Shown: positions 1 to 10,454 of the stretch, one piece after another
How positions within the stretch are numbered: the stretch's first letter is position 1
Layout: every line of letters begins with the position of its first letter
Assembly (NCBI RefSeq): GCF_000307025.1
Contig: NC_018584.1
Coordinates: forward strand, 2,046,001 to 2,110,000
Length of the DNA: 64,000 bases
Source: Listeria monocytogenes ATCC 19117
GTDB lineage: Bacteria; Bacillota; Bacilli; Lactobacillales; Listeriaceae
Direction of reading: 5' to 3'
Notes under the pieces: generated by a model
The model's input: the letters and a program-made list of their open reading frames with translations, nothing else
Databases searched by the model: none
Told to the model about the DNA's origin: nothing
Translations under genes and position numbers: made by a program

Positions 1-305
1 TCAAAGAACCTGGTCAAGGTATGGTTACAATGCCAGTCAACTTAAATTATATTCATTCCTCTCCAGACGGCATGAACACACCTGAGGCTTACGAAAAATT
101 GATTCTAGACTGTCTTCGCGGTGATGCGACTTACTTCTCTCACTGGGATGAAGTATCACTATCATGGAACTTTATTGACCATATAGCAGATGTTTGGACA
201 AATACGAAAGATCATTTCCCGAACTACAAATCCGGTTCGATGGGGCCTAAAGAAGCAGACGACCTCATTCAACGCGACGGATTCCAGTGGTTCCCAATCG
301 ATTAA
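1..305 (+). CDS. zwf: Glucose-6-phosphate 1-dehydrogenase, C-terminal end (partial)
   Basis: This is the last 100 or so residues of a gene that begins upstream of the window; the open frame runs into the window edge (first full codon at base 3) and stops with TAA at 303-305. The visible part contains PVNLNYIHSS, DCLRGDATYFSHWDEV and a tail ending QWFPID, which is typical of the C-terminal domain of glucose-6-phosphate dehydrogenase, the NADP-dependent entry enzyme of the oxidative pentose phosphate pathway. The internal ATG at 21 is not a start, because coding similarity (KEPGQG) continues in front of it. A strong terminator follows at once, so this is the last gene of its transcript. Confidence 0.9.
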   Translation, partial: KEPGQGMVTMPVNLNYIHSSPDGMNTPEAYEKLILDCLRGDATYFSHWDEVSLSWNFIDHIADVWTNTKDHFPNYKSGSMGPKEADDLIQRDGFQWFPID

Positions 306-311
306 TCAAAA

Positions 312-352
312 AACCAGAAATATGGCTACCCTAGCCTATTTCTGGTTTTCTT
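312..352 (+). terminator. Rho-independent terminator after zwf
   Basis: An 11-bp perfect outer stem (AACCAGAAATA at 312-322 with TATTTCTGGTT at 337-347) encloses a GGCT/AGCC inner stem and is followed by TTCTTTGTTT. It ends the zwf transcript and insulates the next gene. Confidence 0.85.
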
Positions 353-423
353 TGTTTACTTGCAAAAACCCCTATGCATGTTAGAATAGAGAGGAAAACT
401 AACTAGTTAAAGGAGCTCATATA

Positions 424-855
424 ATGGCTGAAAATATTGATGACTACTTAGAAAAAGGCATGTATGGGGCAAAAGAGATTAATCCCGCTGAGAAGAAAAA
501 ATATTTAGGAACTTATCGCGAACGTGTTTTAGTTGCACTCACAAAAGAGGAAGTTTTGACCCAAGAGTATCTTCCAGAACTAGAAAAAGCAATACTAGAA
601 AACAGTGACTCCAAGCTTCTTTTAAACGGATTACTCCATTATAATTCTTTACGCCCTTATATTAAACTAGCAGAAAAATGTAAACATGAATTTTCGATTG
701 TTACTCGTTTAGAAGGTGAAACAGATATTTACCTCGTCCTCGCCTGTCAAAAAGCGGTAAACAAGGAAGACATTCATTTATATAAAGAAGCAGAAGTAGA
801 ACAAGAAGAAGAACCTGTCTCGTTACTTGAGAAGGTTCGTAAACTGTTTAATTAA
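424..855 (+). CDS. yueI: YueI-like protein (DUF1694 family)
   Basis: A 143-residue acidic cytoplasmic protein without signal peptide or membrane segment. The opening MAENIDDYLEKGMYGAKEINPAEKK..., the block TYRERVLVALTKEE and the late block FSIVTRLEGETDIYLVL match what I know of the DUF1694/YueI family of Firmicutes, whose function is unknown. Some family members were proposed to have a ribosomal L7Ae/L30e-like fold; I cannot verify that here. The start ATG is preceded by AAAGGAG at good distance. The next small gene begins 31 bp downstream, so the two may be co-transcribed. Confidence 0.8.
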   Translation: MAENIDDYLEKGMYGAKEINPAEKKKYLGTYRERVLVALTKEEVLTQEYLPELEKAILENSDSKLLLNGLLHYNSLRPYIKLAEKCKHEFSIVTRLEGETDIYLVLACQKAVNKEDIHLYKEAEVEQEEEPVSLLEKVRKLFN

Positions 856-886
856 GTTTTCCGCTTACTATTTAGGAGGTCGATTT

Positions 887-1024
887 ATGCTACACATTAT
901 CACTCTGTCACTCGCTATTTTGATGGCGTTACAAACGATTTATTTCTTCATCCGTAAAAATGTTAATATGGGCGTTATGTTTTTGCTCATAACTGCTGCA
1001 CTTCTTTTACTCAGTACGATTTAA
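887..1024 (+). CDS. Small two-helix membrane protein, 45 residues
   Basis: The frame opens with an ATG at 887 directly after a strong ribosome site (AGGAGG at 874-879). A longer in-frame reading from 827 has no such site and overlaps yueI, so I reject it. The product is almost entirely two hydrophobic stretches (about residues 2-22 and 27-44) separated by a short basic loop, IRKNVN. I recognise no family; it is likely a small inner-membrane protein. Its last 18 bases overlap the convergent gene on the other strand. Confidence 0.65.
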   Translation: MLHIITLSLAILMALQTIYFFIRKNVNMGVMFLLITAALLLLSTI

Positions 1025-1492
1025 TGGAATTCCTGTTTCGATAGCTTGCTTTAAATTTCGCTGCATGACACCAATTCCTGATGCCCCGTCAAGTGGGAAA
1101 TTAAATACTTGCTTACCATCCGTGATGCTCGTCAATAACCCTCTGAACTTTTTGCCGCCTAACATCGGAATTGGTTCGGTAGGGTTTATTTGTAGTTTCT
1201 GCCACTGCTCCTTTAATTCCTCGAGTTGAATCGTATCAGCACTAGTCCCTTTCATGGTGAAGCGGACATCATATGTTTTTGAAATAATATCGTCCGGTCG
1301 CAAAAAACCATATTTGGGGGATAATATTAAATATTCATTTGCAAACTGTTCCGCATAGGCTCTACTTAAACGATGAAATGTTCCTGTATACACTTCGCTT
1401 GCTTTTACTGGACCAATATCTGGCGACTTATCCCATATTTTTGGTTTTCCAGATGCAATAATAATCAGGTTCGTTTTATTGGATATTCCCAC
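1007..1492 (-). CDS. DUF6884-like protein of unknown function
   Basis: A frame of 161 codons starting with GTG at 1492, with AAGGAAG about 9 bases upstream. The open frame extends further 5' but that part is the reverse frame of the acetyltransferase and has no ribosome site. The sequence LIIIASGKPKIWD near the N-terminus, the block EQFANEYLILSPKYGFLRPDDI and the C-terminal LLTSITDGKQVFNFPL resemble DUF6884, a family related to YaaA and to base-modification or DNA-glycosylase-like proteins. No biochemical role can be named. It overlaps the 3' end of the upstream acetyltransferase gene by 28 bp, so the two are very likely translated from one message. The family call is from memory of the motif and is moderate. 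Confidence 0.65.
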   Translation of the reverse strand: MGISNKTNLIIIASGKPKIWDKSPDIGPVKASEVYTGTFHRLSRAYAEQFANEYLILSPKYGFLRPDDIISKTYDVRFTMKGTSADTIQLEELKEQWQKLQINPTEPIPMLGGKKFRGLLTSITDGKQVFNFPLDGASGIGVMQRNLKQAIETGIPLNRTE

Positions 1493-1992
1493 ATCATCAC
1501 TCTTCCTTGTTTCTCTTCTGTATCTTTTTCTTTGATATGTACGAAATGGTTGTGTTTTAGTACTTGTATGGATGCCATGTTCTGCTCGTAGCTTCTGGCA
1601 AATATGCGATGAATGGCGGGCTGTTCTTCTAGCCAAGCAATCATACCTATAAGCGCTTCTGACATATAACCTTTATTTTGATAATCTGGTACGATGCTGT
1701 AGCCAATTTCGATTTCTCCCGTTTCGTCCGGATTTCCTTGTCCACCAATTTCGCCGATAATTTTATTTTCTTCTTTTAAAATGACTAGGCGTGTCCATTT
1801 AATCATTCTATCGTCTTTTTTCACGTTTTCTAATACATATGGTAAATAAAAAAAGAAATCAATTCCTGGCCAGTCAGGTGACACATGGTAGCCACTTGCT
1901 TTTTCCAAAGCTTCTGTCCCATTAATCGTTGCCTGAATCATTTCTAGTGTGTAATTAATTAATATTAATCGATCTGTCTCTAAATTATCCAC
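1465..1992 (-). CDS. GNAT-family N-acetyltransferase (RimJ/RimL type)
   Basis: 175 residues with the usual layout of RimJ/RimL-like acetyltransferases: ETDRLILINYT at the N-terminus, WTRLVILKEENKIIGEIGG around residue 70-85, the acetyl-CoA loop region IGYSIVPDYQNKGYMSEAL, and a C-terminal ASIQVLKHNHF. It should transfer an acetyl group from acetyl-CoA to an amine; the substrate cannot be read from sequence. The start is a GTG at 1992 with only a distant AGGAAAG (about 12 bases away), so the start is less certain than the frame. It is the first gene of a two-gene unit with the DUF6884-like gene and is divergent from the ilv leader. Confidence 0.8.
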   Translation of the reverse strand: MDNLETDRLILINYTLEMIQATINGTEALEKASGYHVSPDWPGIDFFFYLPYVLENVKKDDRMIKWTRLVILKEENKIIGEIGGQGNPDETGEIEIGYSIVPDYQNKGYMSEALIGMIAWLEEQPAIHRIFARSYEQNMASIQVLKHNHFVHIKEKDTEEKQGRVMMWEYPIKRT

Positions 1993-2150
1993 AACAATAA
2001 CCCGGCTTTCCTACTAATTTATTACTTTCAATTTAGCAGAATTAGATAGAAGAACGCAACTAATGTGTGATTTTTTATCCGAATTATTAAATAAATAATA
2101 GAAAACTATAAAAATAAAACTATTCTGACTATATACTTGACCTTTCATTT

Positions 2151-2178
2151 TTGAATGCGCTTCCATTTAAGTTATACT
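2151..2178 (+). promoter_or_regulatory. Possible upstream promoter of the ilv-leu operon
   Basis: TTGAAT (2151-2156), a 16-bp spacer and TATACT (2173-2178). It is weaker than the promoter 110 bp downstream and could be incidental. Confidence 0.3.
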
Positions 2179-2264
2179 TCAAATATAAGACCTGGTACTA
2201 ATTTCAGCTAAAAGTGTAAGTTGCTTGAATTGTGCAAACTGACGGAAAACTTTCAAAATAACAA

Positions 2265-2293
2265 TTGACAATCGCATGGCAACCATATATATT
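2265..2293 (+). promoter_or_regulatory. Main SigA promoter of the ilv-leu operon
   Basis: TTGACA (2265-2270), an exact 17-bp spacer and TATATT (2288-2293). The predicted start near 2300 gives a leader of about 385 nt in front of ilvD. Immediately upstream, 2237-2251 carries AACTGACGGAAAACT, a 10-of-15 match to the CodY box AATTTTCWGAAAATT. CodY is the expected regulator of this operon in Listeria, but this match is too weak to count as evidence alone. Confidence 0.75.
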
Positions 2294-2387
2294 AAATACT
2301 AACATAACATTTCTTGATATTAATTTTTTTCAAAAATGTGCGACTAATCGAAAAAATAAAACCATTTAACGAAGGGGATAATGACTT

Positions 2388-2429
2388 ATGAAAACGACCA
2401 AATCAGTCATTACAATTTTATTACTCTAG
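2388..2429 (+). CDS. Attenuator leader peptide, 13 residues
   Basis: ATG at 2388 to TAG at 2427-2429 encodes MKTTKSVITILLL. Six of the last seven residues are Val, Ile or Leu, the products of the operon, which is diagnostic of a leader peptide for branched-chain amino acid attenuation. AAGGGG at 2372-2377 lies 10 bases upstream. Another ATG at 2381 opens a different 19-codon frame (to 2440), but it lies only 3 bases from the same ribosome site and is not rich in branched-chain codons. Confidence 0.85.
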   Translation: MKTTKSVITILLL

Positions 2430-2497
2430 AAGGACTTTGAGCACTGTAGAAATTTACAGTAGTTTGAGTCCTGTTTACGTTAAATGGGATTCTAGCA

Positions 2498-2537
2498 AAG
2501 CATCCCATTGTTTTCATCATTGGGGTGCTTTTTCTTT
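2498..2537 (+). terminator. Attenuator terminator in the ilv leader
   Basis: AAGCATCCCA (2498-2507) pairs with TGGGGTGCTT (2521-2530) with one G-U pair, followed by TTTCTTT. Its left arm shares bases 2503-2507 with the competing AATGGGA/TCCCATT hairpin, so the two structures exclude each other. Confidence 0.8.
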
Positions 2538-2682
2538 AGCTAGATTTCGAGTTTTCAAGCATCGAAAAGCCATTATCAAGCAAGCAGCTACTTAATCATA
2601 TATATTAATGCCACGCTATTTAGTGAATTCTAAAAATTCAGTGTCGGCAAATAATTCTTAATTAGAAATGGGGTAAAGTCAT

Positions 2683-4377
2683 ATGCGTAGTGACAAAATA
2701 AAAAAAGGTGTCGAACAAGCTCCAGCAAGAAGTTTGCTGCATGCTACAGGTCAAATTAAAAGTCCAGGTGATATGGATAAACCATTTATCGCTATTTGTA
2801 ACTCTTACATTGATATCGTTCCTGGTCATGTTCATTTGCGAGAATTAGCGGATGTGGCTAAAGAAGCTATTAGAGAAGCTGGCGGTATCCCATTTGAATT
2901 TAATACGATTGGTGTAGATGACGGCATTGCGATGGGACATATCGGTATGCGCTATTCCCTTCCCTCTCGTGAAGTTATCGCGGATGCAGCGGAAACGGTA
3001 ATCAATGCGCACTGGTTTGATGGGGTTTTCTACATCCCAAACTGTGACAAAATCACGCCTGGAATGCTTCTCGCTTCTGTTCGTACAAATGTACCTGCTA
3101 TCTTCTGTTCTGGTGGCCCAATGAAAGCTGGATTATCTGCACACGGAAAAGCACTCACTCTCTCTTCTGTTTTTGAAGCGGTTGGCGCATTTAAAGATGG
3201 CAGCATGTCGCAGGAAGATTTTCTTGATATGGAAGCTAATGCGTGTCCGACTTGCGGATCTTGCGCAGGAATGTTTACAGCAAACTCAATGAATTGTTTG
3301 ATGGAAATCCTAGGTATGGCTGTTCCGGGAAATGGTACAACACTTGCTGTTTCTGACGCACGCCGTGATCTTATTAGAGAATCTGCTTTTCATTTAATGG
3401 ATTTAGTTAAAAAAGATATTCGTCCTCGTGACATTATTACAAAAGATGCGATTGACGATGCTTTTGCGCTAGATATGGCAATGGGTGGTTCGACAAATAC
3501 CGTATTACATACACTTGCACTTGCAAACGAAGCTGGTATTGAAGATTATGATTTGGAACGTATCAATGATATTGCTAAACGTGTTCCCTACCTTTCCAAA
3601 ATTGCACCATCCTCTTCTTACTCAATGCATGATGTTCACGAAGCTGGCGGTGTTTCAGCCATTGTTAAAGAACTGGTTGATCTAGGTGGCGCAATACATC
3701 CAGACAGAATCACTGTTACTGGTAAAACGATTCGCGAAAACGTAGCTGATGCAAAAATTAATAATACCGATGTTATTCATCCAAAAGAAAATCCGTACAG
3801 CCCAGTTGGCGGACTTTCGATGTTGTTTGGTAACATCGCACCAAAAGGAGCTGCTATCAAAGTTGGTGGCGTAGATCCTTCCGTACAAGTTTTCAAAGGA
3901 GAAGCGATTTGCTTTAGTTCTCATGATGAGGCGGTGGAAGCAATTGATAACCATACCGTCCGCGAGGGGCATGTCGTGGTCATTCGCTACGAAGGTCCTA
4001 AAGGCGGTCCGGGAATGCCTGAAATGCTTGCGCCAACATCTAGTATTGTTGGTCGAGGTTTAGGAAAAGATGTTGCTTTGATTACAGATGGTCGCTTTTC
4101 TGGGGCTACTCGTGGTATCGCAGTTGGCCACATTTCTCCAGAAGCTGCAGCTGGTGGTCCTATCGCCCTTGTTCATGACGGCGATATCATCACGATTGAT
4201 TTGCCAAACCGGACGTTAAACGTGGATGTTTCTGATGAGGTTTTGGAAGAACGAAGAAAAGAATTACCGAAATTTAAAGCTAAAGTAAAAACTGGTTACC
4301 TTGCAAGATATACTGCGCTTGTAACTAGCGCCCACACTGGTGGCATTTTGCAAATTCCAGAAGATTTAATCGACTAA
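2683..4377 (+). CDS. ilvD: Dihydroxy-acid dehydratase
   Basis: 564 residues, full length for the family. It dehydrates 2,3-dihydroxy-isovalerate and 2,3-dihydroxy-3-methylvalerate to the 2-keto acids, the third common step of Val and Ile synthesis. The iron-sulfur region is intact: the cysteine in [11 protein letters not shown] (residue 121) and the block [12 protein letters not shown] (residues 187-198). The C-terminal half carries [23 protein letters not shown] at 2683 follows the modest site GGGGTAA. It is the first structural gene behind the attenuator, with 17 bp separating it from ilvB, and this placement of ilvD first is the Listeria arrangement as I recall it (in Bacillus subtilis ilvD lies elsewhere). 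Confidence 0.97.
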   Translation: MRSDKIKKGVEQAPARSLLHATGQIKSPGDMDKPFIAICNSYIDIVPGHVHLRELADVAKEAIREAGGIPFEFNTIGVDDGIAMGHIGMRYSLPSREVIADAAETVINAHWFDGVFYIPNCDKITPGMLLASVRTNVPAIFCSGGPMKAGLSAHGKALTLSSVFEAVGAFKDGSMSQEDFLDMEANACPTCGSCAGMFTANSMNCLMEILGMAVPGNGTTLAVSDARRDLIRESAFHLMDLVKKDIRPRDIITKDAIDDAFALDMAMGGSTNTVLHTLALANEAGIEDYDLERINDIAKRVPYLSKIAPSSSYSMHDVHEAGGVSAIVKELVDLGGAIHPDRITVTGKTIRENVADAKINNTDVIHPKENPYSPVGGLSMLFGNIAPKGAAIKVGGVDPSVQVFKGEAICFSSHDEAVEAIDNHTVREGHVVVIRYEGPKGGPGMPEMLAPTSSIVGRGLGKDVALITDGRFSGATRGIAVGHISPEAAAGGPIALVHDGDIITIDLPNRTLNVDVSDEVLEERRKELPKFKAKVKTGYLARYTALVTSAHTGGILQIPEDLID

Positions 4378-4394
4378 AAAATGAGGTGATAAGC

Positions 4395-6116
4395 GTGATT
4401 GATACGACGAAGACAAATGAAAAAGCGACAAAAAAGCAAAATAAAAGTGGTGCGGAACTTTTAATTGACTCCTTGAAAAAGCAACAAGTCGAGATGATTT
4501 TTGGCTATCCGGGTGGTGCGGTTCTCCCTCTCTACGATGCTTTTTACGACTGTGATATTCCGCATATTCTAACAAGACACGAGCAAGGAGCGATTCATGC
4601 TGCGGAAGGTTATGCACGTGTTACTGGGAAACCCGGTGTGGTAGTTGTAACAAGTGGACCTGGGGCGACAAATGTATTAACTGGTATTGCGGATGCAATG
4701 AGTGATTCGATTCCATTAGTGATTTTCACCGGACAAGTTCATACGCCTGGTATCGGAAAAGATGCCTTCCAAGAAGCAGATATGATTGGGCTAACCATTC
4801 CAATTACTAAATATAATTACCAAGTGCGTGATGTTCGTGACTTACCAAAAATTGTCAATGAAGCTTTTCATATTGCAAGCACTGGTCGTAAAGGTCCTGT
4901 TGTCGTGGATATTCCAAAAGACATGGGGATTATCCAAACAGAGTCTGTACGACCAGATACGATTGATCTGCCGGGTTATCAACCGACTTATTCACCGAAC
5001 CCACTTCAACTGGAAAAACTAATGCAATCTCTTTCTGCCGCAAGCAAGCCACTAATACTTGCCGGAGCTGGCGTCAATCATGCGAGAGCTACAGCTGAAT
5101 TACTAGAATTCGCTGAACGCTATCAAATTCCAATCGTGAATACGCTGCTTGGTCTAGGAAGTTTCCCGCAAAGTCATGATTTATTCCTTGGTATGGGCGG
5201 CATGCACGGTTCATACGCGGCAAACATGGCACTTACAGATTGCGATTTGCTCATTAATTTTGGTTCCCGCTTCGACGACAGGCTTGCCAGTGCGCCAAAA
5301 GAATTTGCCACAAAAGCAACGATTGCACATATCGATATTGATCCTGCTGAAATTGGCAAAATTATCGAAACACAAATTCCGATTGTAGCTGATATTAACG
5401 AAACACTTACACAACTACTACAAATGGAACTTCCGGTTCATCCGGATACATCCCATTGGTACAAATTAAATATGACCCGTAAAAACCGTCATCCTTTTAA
5501 TTTTGATAGAACGAAAAAAGCAGAAATTAAACCACAGCGTGTGATTGAGCTAATTGGTGAAATTACGCAAGGTGAAGCGCTTGTTTCTACCGATGTTGGC
5601 CAGCATCAAATGTGGGCGGCACAGTTTTATCCATTCCAATTTGATCATCAAATTATTACGAGTGGCGGGCTTGGCACAATGGGCTTTGGCTTTCCAGCAG
5701 CTGTTGGTGCGCAACTTGCTTTCCCAGATAAAACGGTAGTCGCCATTGTTGGGGACGGTGGTTTCCAAATGACTAATCAAGAACTGGCGATTTTAAATGA
5801 TTACCAAATCAATGTGAAAACGGTCATTATCAATAACGGTTCGCTCGGCATGGTTCGTCAGTGGCAAGAAAAATTCCACGGCGAAAGATATTCTCATTCG
5901 ATTTTCACGAGCCAACCAGATTTTGTTAAACTATCCGAAGCTTATGGTGTCAAAGGGGTTCGCTTGACGAATCCTGAAACGCTAGAAAAAGATCTAAGAA
6001 AAGCCTTCGCTCACCCTGGACCGATTGTCATTGACGTTCATGTGTCCAAAGATGAGCTAGTACTTCCAATGGTTCCAAGCGGCAAACCAAATCACCAAAT
6101 GGAAGGAGTGGAATAA
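4395..6116 (+). CDS. ilvB: Acetolactate synthase (acetohydroxyacid synthase), large catalytic subunit
   Basis: 573 residues from a GTG at 4395, chosen because GAGGTGAT lies 7 bases upstream; a further in-frame GTG at 4386 has no room for a ribosome site. The enzyme condenses pyruvate with pyruvate or 2-ketobutyrate, the first committed step. Visible features are the N-terminal ThDP-pyrimidine domain with [14 protein letters not shown] and [15 protein letters not shown] (catalytic Glu), the central FAD/NAD-like domain, and the ThDP-diphosphate motif [18 protein letters not shown] near residue 450. FAD-type residues and the adjoining ilvN gene separate it from the catabolic enzyme at 26.3-28.0 kb. 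Its stop codon abuts the ilvN start. Confidence 0.96.
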   Translation: MIDTTKTNEKATKKQNKSGAELLIDSLKKQQVEMIFGYPGGAVLPLYDAFYDCDIPHILTRHEQGAIHAAEGYARVTGKPGVVVVTSGPGATNVLTGIADAMSDSIPLVIFTGQVHTPGIGKDAFQEADMIGLTIPITKYNYQVRDVRDLPKIVNEAFHIASTGRKGPVVVDIPKDMGIIQTESVRPDTIDLPGYQPTYSPNPLQLEKLMQSLSAASKPLILAGAGVNHARATAELLEFAERYQIPIVNTLLGLGSFPQSHDLFLGMGGMHGSYAANMALTDCDLLINFGSRFDDRLASAPKEFATKATIAHIDIDPAEIGKIIETQIPIVADINETLTQLLQMELPVHPDTSHWYKLNMTRKNRHPFNFDRTKKAEIKPQRVIELIGEITQGEALVSTDVGQHQMWAAQFYPFQFDHQIITSGGLGTMGFGFPAAVGAQLAFPDKTVVAIVGDGGFQMTNQELAILNDYQINVKTVIINNGSLGMVRQWQEKFHGERYSHSIFTSQPDFVKLSEAYGVKGVRLTNPETLEKDLRKAFAHPGPIVIDVHVSKDELVLPMVPSGKPNHQMEGVE

Positions 6117-6608
6117 ATGCGCCGAATCATTACCGCTACAGTAAACAACTCTTCTGGCGTGTTAAATCGTATCACTGGGGTTATCTCCAGACGCCAATAC
6201 AATATTGATAGCATCTCTGTCGGCTGGACCGAAATCCCAAATGTTTCTCGGATTACCATCGTCGTCCATGTCGATTCCTTATACGAAATCGAGCAAGTAA
6301 CTAAACAACTCAATAAACAAATCGATGTGCTCAAAGTGAGCGATATTACTGACGATGCACACATCGAACGCGAACTAGCTTTACTTAAAATCAACTCCCC
6401 CGCTGCCTTACGATCTGAGCTAAACGCAGTCATCGAACCATTTCGCGCCACTGTTATTGATGTCGGCACGAAAAATGTCGTCATTCAAGTAACTGGAACA
6501 AGTGAAAAAATCGATGCTTTCGTTGACACAGTTCGACCGTATGGTATTAAGCAAATGGCGAGGACCGGCGTCACAGGCTTTACAAGAAGCCCTAAAAAAA
6601 TGGGTTAA
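6117..6608 (+). CDS. ilvN: Acetolactate synthase, small regulatory subunit
   Basis: 163 residues with an N-terminal ACT domain (RRIITATVNNSSGVLNRITG, then YNIDSISVG and VSRITIVV), which binds valine and imposes feedback inhibition on IlvB, and a C-terminal domain with EPFRATVIDVG and VTGTSEKIDAFVDTVRPYG. The length is normal for Gram-positive IlvN/IlvH. The ATG follows the ilvB stop codon with no gap, and GGAAGGAG inside the end of ilvB supplies the ribosome site, so the two subunits are translationally coupled. Confidence 0.96.
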   Translation: MRRIITATVNNSSGVLNRITGVISRRQYNIDSISVGWTEIPNVSRITIVVHVDSLYEIEQVTKQLNKQIDVLKVSDITDDAHIERELALLKINSPAALRSELNAVIEPFRATVIDVGTKNVVIQVTGTSEKIDAFVDTVRPYGIKQMARTGVTGFTRSPKKMG

Positions 6609-6679
6609 AAATCATTTACTACAGAGCAGTCTCTTGCTTTGCTAGCATCAGAACAGCACATCGCTATTCTGAAATATAA

Positions 6680-7702
<1,023 letters not shown>

Positions 7703-7715
7703 TACTTAATTCGGA

Positions 7716-7798
7716 TTGCTAGGTGAGATTTCTTGCCTAGCAACCGTTTATCCTTTTTCAATATGAGTTTAAGGAAGAACCTCTTTCTTTCCTAAACT
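7716..7798 (+). other. Two intercistronic hairpins between ilvC and leuA
   Basis: TTGCTAGG (7716-7723) pairs with CCTAGCAA (7736-7743), and AGTTTAAGGAA (7766-7776) can pair with TTTCCTAAACT (7788-7798). Neither is followed by a run of T, so they are more likely mRNA-processing or stabilising structures, or weak partial terminators, than full terminators. They split the operon into ilv and leu halves. Confidence 0.45.
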
Positions 7799-7860
7799 GA
7801 TACTGAAAGCAGGAAAAATCCAAGCTTCCCTATCTAATATAAAACAAGAGGTGAAATCGA

Positions 7861-9399
7861 ATGAAGAAAATCCAGTTTTTTGATACTACACTTAGAGATG
7901 GCGAACAAACCCCTGGAGTTAATTTTGACGTAAAGGAGAAAATCCAGATTGCCTTACAACTCGAAAAACTTGGAATTGATGTAATTGAAGCCGGCTTTCC
8001 GATTTCTTCTCCTGGAGATTTTGAATGCGTCAAGGCGATTGCAAAAGCGATTAAACATTGTTCTGTAACAGGGCTAGCGCGCTGTGTTGAAGGAGATATT
8101 GACCGTGCCGAGGAAGCGCTAAAAGACGCTGTTTCTCCGCAAATACATATCTTCCTTGCAACGAGCGATGTGCATATGGAATACAAATTAAAAATGAGTC
8201 GGGCGGAAGTTCTTGCTTCCATTAAACACCACATTAGTTATGCGAGACAAAAATTTGATGTTGTACAGTTTTCACCAGAAGATGCAACTCGGTCAGATCG
8301 TGCTTTTCTGATTGAAGCAGTTCAAACAGCGATTGATGCAGGAGCAACTGTCATCAACATTCCAGATACGGTCGGATATACAAACCCCACCGAATTTGGG
8401 CAATTATTCCAAGATTTGCGCCGCGAAATAAAGCAATTTGATGATATTATTTTCGCTTCTCATTGCCATGATGACCTTGGTATGGCGACAGCAAACGCAC
8501 TTGCTGCAATCGAAAATGGCGCAAGTCGCGTCGAAGGTACGATTAATGGGATTGGTGAGCGTGCTGGGAATACGGCACTGGAAGAAGTTGCGGTAGCGCT
8601 TCATATTCGCAAAGATTTTTATCAAGCTGAAACAAACATTGTATTGAATCAATTTAAAAATTCAAGTGATTTGATTAGCCGCTTGTCTGGTATGCCTGTT
8701 CCACGTAACAAAGCTGTAATTGGTGGCAATGCTTACGCGCATGAATCTGGTATTCATCAAGATGGTGTCCTAAAAAATCCTGATACGTATGAAATCATCA
8801 CCCCTGCTCTTGTCGGCGTGGATAAAAACTCTCTTCCACTTGGCAAACTTTCTGGCAAACATGCCTTCAATACGCGCATGGAAGAAATGGGCTACACACT
8901 AACCGAACAAGAACAAAAAGATGCCTTTAAACGTTTCAAACAATTAGCAGATGCGAAAAAAGAAGTAACAGAAGAAGACTTGCACGCGTTAATTCTCGGA
9001 CAATCTTCCGAATCAGCCGATGATTTCGAACTAAAACATTTGCAAGTTCAATATGTTACTGGCGGCGTCCAAGGTGCGATTGTTCGCATTGAAGAACGTG
9101 ATGGCGCTCTAGTAGAAGACGCAGCAACTGGTTCAGGTAGCATTGAAGCGATTTATAATACGATTAACCGTCTTATGAAACAAGATATTGAATTAACCGA
9201 TTATCGTATCCAAGCAATTACAGCCGGTCAAGATTCCCAAGCAGAAGTCCATGTCGTCATTAAAAATGACAAAGGCGCTGTGTTCCATGGTATCGGTATT
9301 GATTTTGACGTTTTAACTGCTAGTGCTAAAGCTTATTTGCAAGCATCAGGCAAAAGCAAAACCGCCAGTAAGCAAGCTGATTTCGAGGAGGTAAAATAA
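7861..9399 (+). CDS. leuA: 2-isopropylmalate synthase
   Basis: 512 residues. It condenses acetyl-CoA with 2-ketoisovalerate, the first step specific for leucine. The TIM-barrel catalytic domain begins with [15 protein letters not shown] (residues 8-22) and holds the metal-binding [17 protein letters not shown] at about residue 200. A linker and the C-terminal LeuA allosteric domain (from about residue 390, [16 protein letters not shown] to the end) are present, so leucine feedback control is expected. ATG follows AAGAGGTGAAA. Only one base separates its stop from leuB. Confidence 0.97.
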   Translation: MKKIQFFDTTLRDGEQTPGVNFDVKEKIQIALQLEKLGIDVIEAGFPISSPGDFECVKAIAKAIKHCSVTGLARCVEGDIDRAEEALKDAVSPQIHIFLATSDVHMEYKLKMSRAEVLASIKHHISYARQKFDVVQFSPEDATRSDRAFLIEAVQTAIDAGATVINIPDTVGYTNPTEFGQLFQDLRREIKQFDDIIFASHCHDDLGMATANALAAIENGASRVEGTINGIGERAGNTALEEVAVALHIRKDFYQAETNIVLNQFKNSSDLISRLSGMPVPRNKAVIGGNAYAHESGIHQDGVLKNPDTYEIITPALVGVDKNSLPLGKLSGKHAFNTRMEEMGYTLTEQEQKDAFKRFKQLADAKKEVTEEDLHALILGQSSESADDFELKHLQVQYVTGGVQGAIVRIEERDGALVEDAATGSGSIEAIYNTINRLMKQDIELTDYRIQAITAGQDSQAEVHVVIKNDKGAVFHGIGIDFDVLTASAKAYLQASGKSKTASKQADFEEVK

Positions 9400-9400
9400 C

Positions 9401-10453
9401 GTGACCTATAAAATTACTTCCTTAGCTGGCGACGGAATTGGTCCAGAAATTATGACTTCTGGACTTCAAGTATTAGAGGCAGTCGCAAAAAAATACAACC
9501 ATACGTTTGAAATTGAATCTCATCCCTTTGGCGGCGCAGGAATTGACGTAGCACAAGACCCAATCCCTTCTTCCACCTTAAAAGCGTGCCGAGACGCCGA
9601 CGCCATTTTACTCGGAGCAATTGGTGGTCCAAAATGGGATAATGCGCCGAAACGTCCCGAAGATGGCCTACTTGCACTTCGAAAAGCGCTTGGTCTTTTC
9701 GCCAACATTCGACCTATCCAAGTCCCAAGCTCCATCACCCACCTTTCTCCTTTAAAAAAGGAAATTGTTGAGAACACTGATTTTGTCGTTGTTCGTGAAT
9801 TGACTGGTGGACTTTATTTCGGAGAACCGAAATATTGGGATAATGAGGCAGCAGTGGATTCATTAACATATACCCGTGCAGAAATCGAGCGAATTATCGA
9901 GAAAGCTTTCGAAATCGCCGCTACTAGGAATAAAAAAGTTACTTCAGTAGATAAAGCGAATGTGCTTGCTTCTAGTAAATTATGGCGAAAAATCGCTGAT
10001 GAAGTCGCAAGTCGTCATCCAGATATCACACTAGAACATCTATACGTCGACGCTGCCGCAATGCTTATGATTCAGCGACCAACGACCTTTGATGTTATCG
10101 TGACAGAAAACTTATTTGGCGATATTTTAAGTGATGAAGCGTCTGTTATTACTGGCTCGCTTGGAATGCTCCCTTCTGCTAGCCACGCGGAAAACGGACC
10201 ATCTTTATACGAACCAATTCACGGATCTGCGCCAGATATCGCTAACCAAAATATCGCGAATCCAATGTCGATGATATCCTCTGTATCCATGATGCTTCGT
10301 CAATCTTTCTCTCTTTTTGAAGAAGCAGATGCGATTGATGCAGCTACAGCAAGAACGATGCAAGCTGGATTTTTAACTGCTGACCTTGGAGGCAATACTT
10401 CCACAACTGATTTTACAAATGAAGTTCTAAAACAAATTGAAGGAGGAGAATAA
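9401..10453 (+). CDS. leuB: 3-isopropylmalate dehydrogenase
   Basis: 350 residues from a GTG at 9401, with GAGGAGGT ending 8 bases upstream inside leuA. It oxidatively decarboxylates 3-isopropylmalate with NAD. Visible are the N-terminal [11 protein letters not shown], the substrate-binding [29 protein letters not shown], and the metal-binding [22 protein letters not shown]. The latter is standard for IMDH rather than isocitrate dehydrogenase. The leuC start lies 1 base after the stop codon. Confidence 0.97.
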   Translation: MTYKITSLAGDGIGPEIMTSGLQVLEAVAKKYNHTFEIESHPFGGAGIDVAQDPIPSSTLKACRDADAILLGAIGGPKWDNAPKRPEDGLLALRKALGLFANIRPIQVPSSITHLSPLKKEIVENTDFVVVRELTGGLYFGEPKYWDNEAAVDSLTYTRAEIERIIEKAFEIAATRNKKVTSVDKANVLASSKLWRKIADEVASRHPDITLEHLYVDAAAMLMIQRPTTFDVIVTENLFGDILSDEASVITGSLGMLPSASHAENGPSLYEPIHGSAPDIANQNIANPMSMISSVSMMLRQSFSLFEEADAIDAATARTMQAGFLTADLGGNTSTTDFTNEVLKQIEGGE

Positions 10454-10454
10454 A

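Larger units (their letters stand above)
2300..2537 (+). ncRNA. rli60: Ribosome-mediated attenuator of the ilv-leu operon (Rli60-type leader)
   Basis: The leader contains a 13-codon peptide gene (2388-2429) followed by a chain of alternative pairings: segment 1 AGGACT (2431-2436) with segment 2 AGTCCT (2467-2472), which closes over an inner ACTGTA/TACAGT hairpin; segment 2 GAGTCCT (2466-2472) with segment 3 GGGATTC (2486-2492) using two G-U pairs; segment 3 AATGGGA (2483-2489) with segment 4 TCCCATT (2503-2509); and segment 4 AAGCATCCCA with TGGGGTGCTT, the terminator. A ribosome that reaches the stop codon at 2427-2429 would mask segment 1 and lead to termination; one stalled early on Val or Ile codons would leave segment 1 free and favour read-through. 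A leader RNA named Rli60 with this role is known upstream of ilvD in L. monocytogenes; the pairing scheme here is my own reading. Confidence 0.85.

Noticed and set aside
190-384. 64-codon + frame overlapping the end of zwf and its terminator
   Set aside because: It runs through the terminator hairpin, has no ribosome site and its residues are a shifted reading of zwf.
2237-2251. CodY box upstream of the ilv promoter
   Set aside because: Only 10 of 15 positions match. CodY control of this operon is likely from established knowledge but this site alone does not show it.
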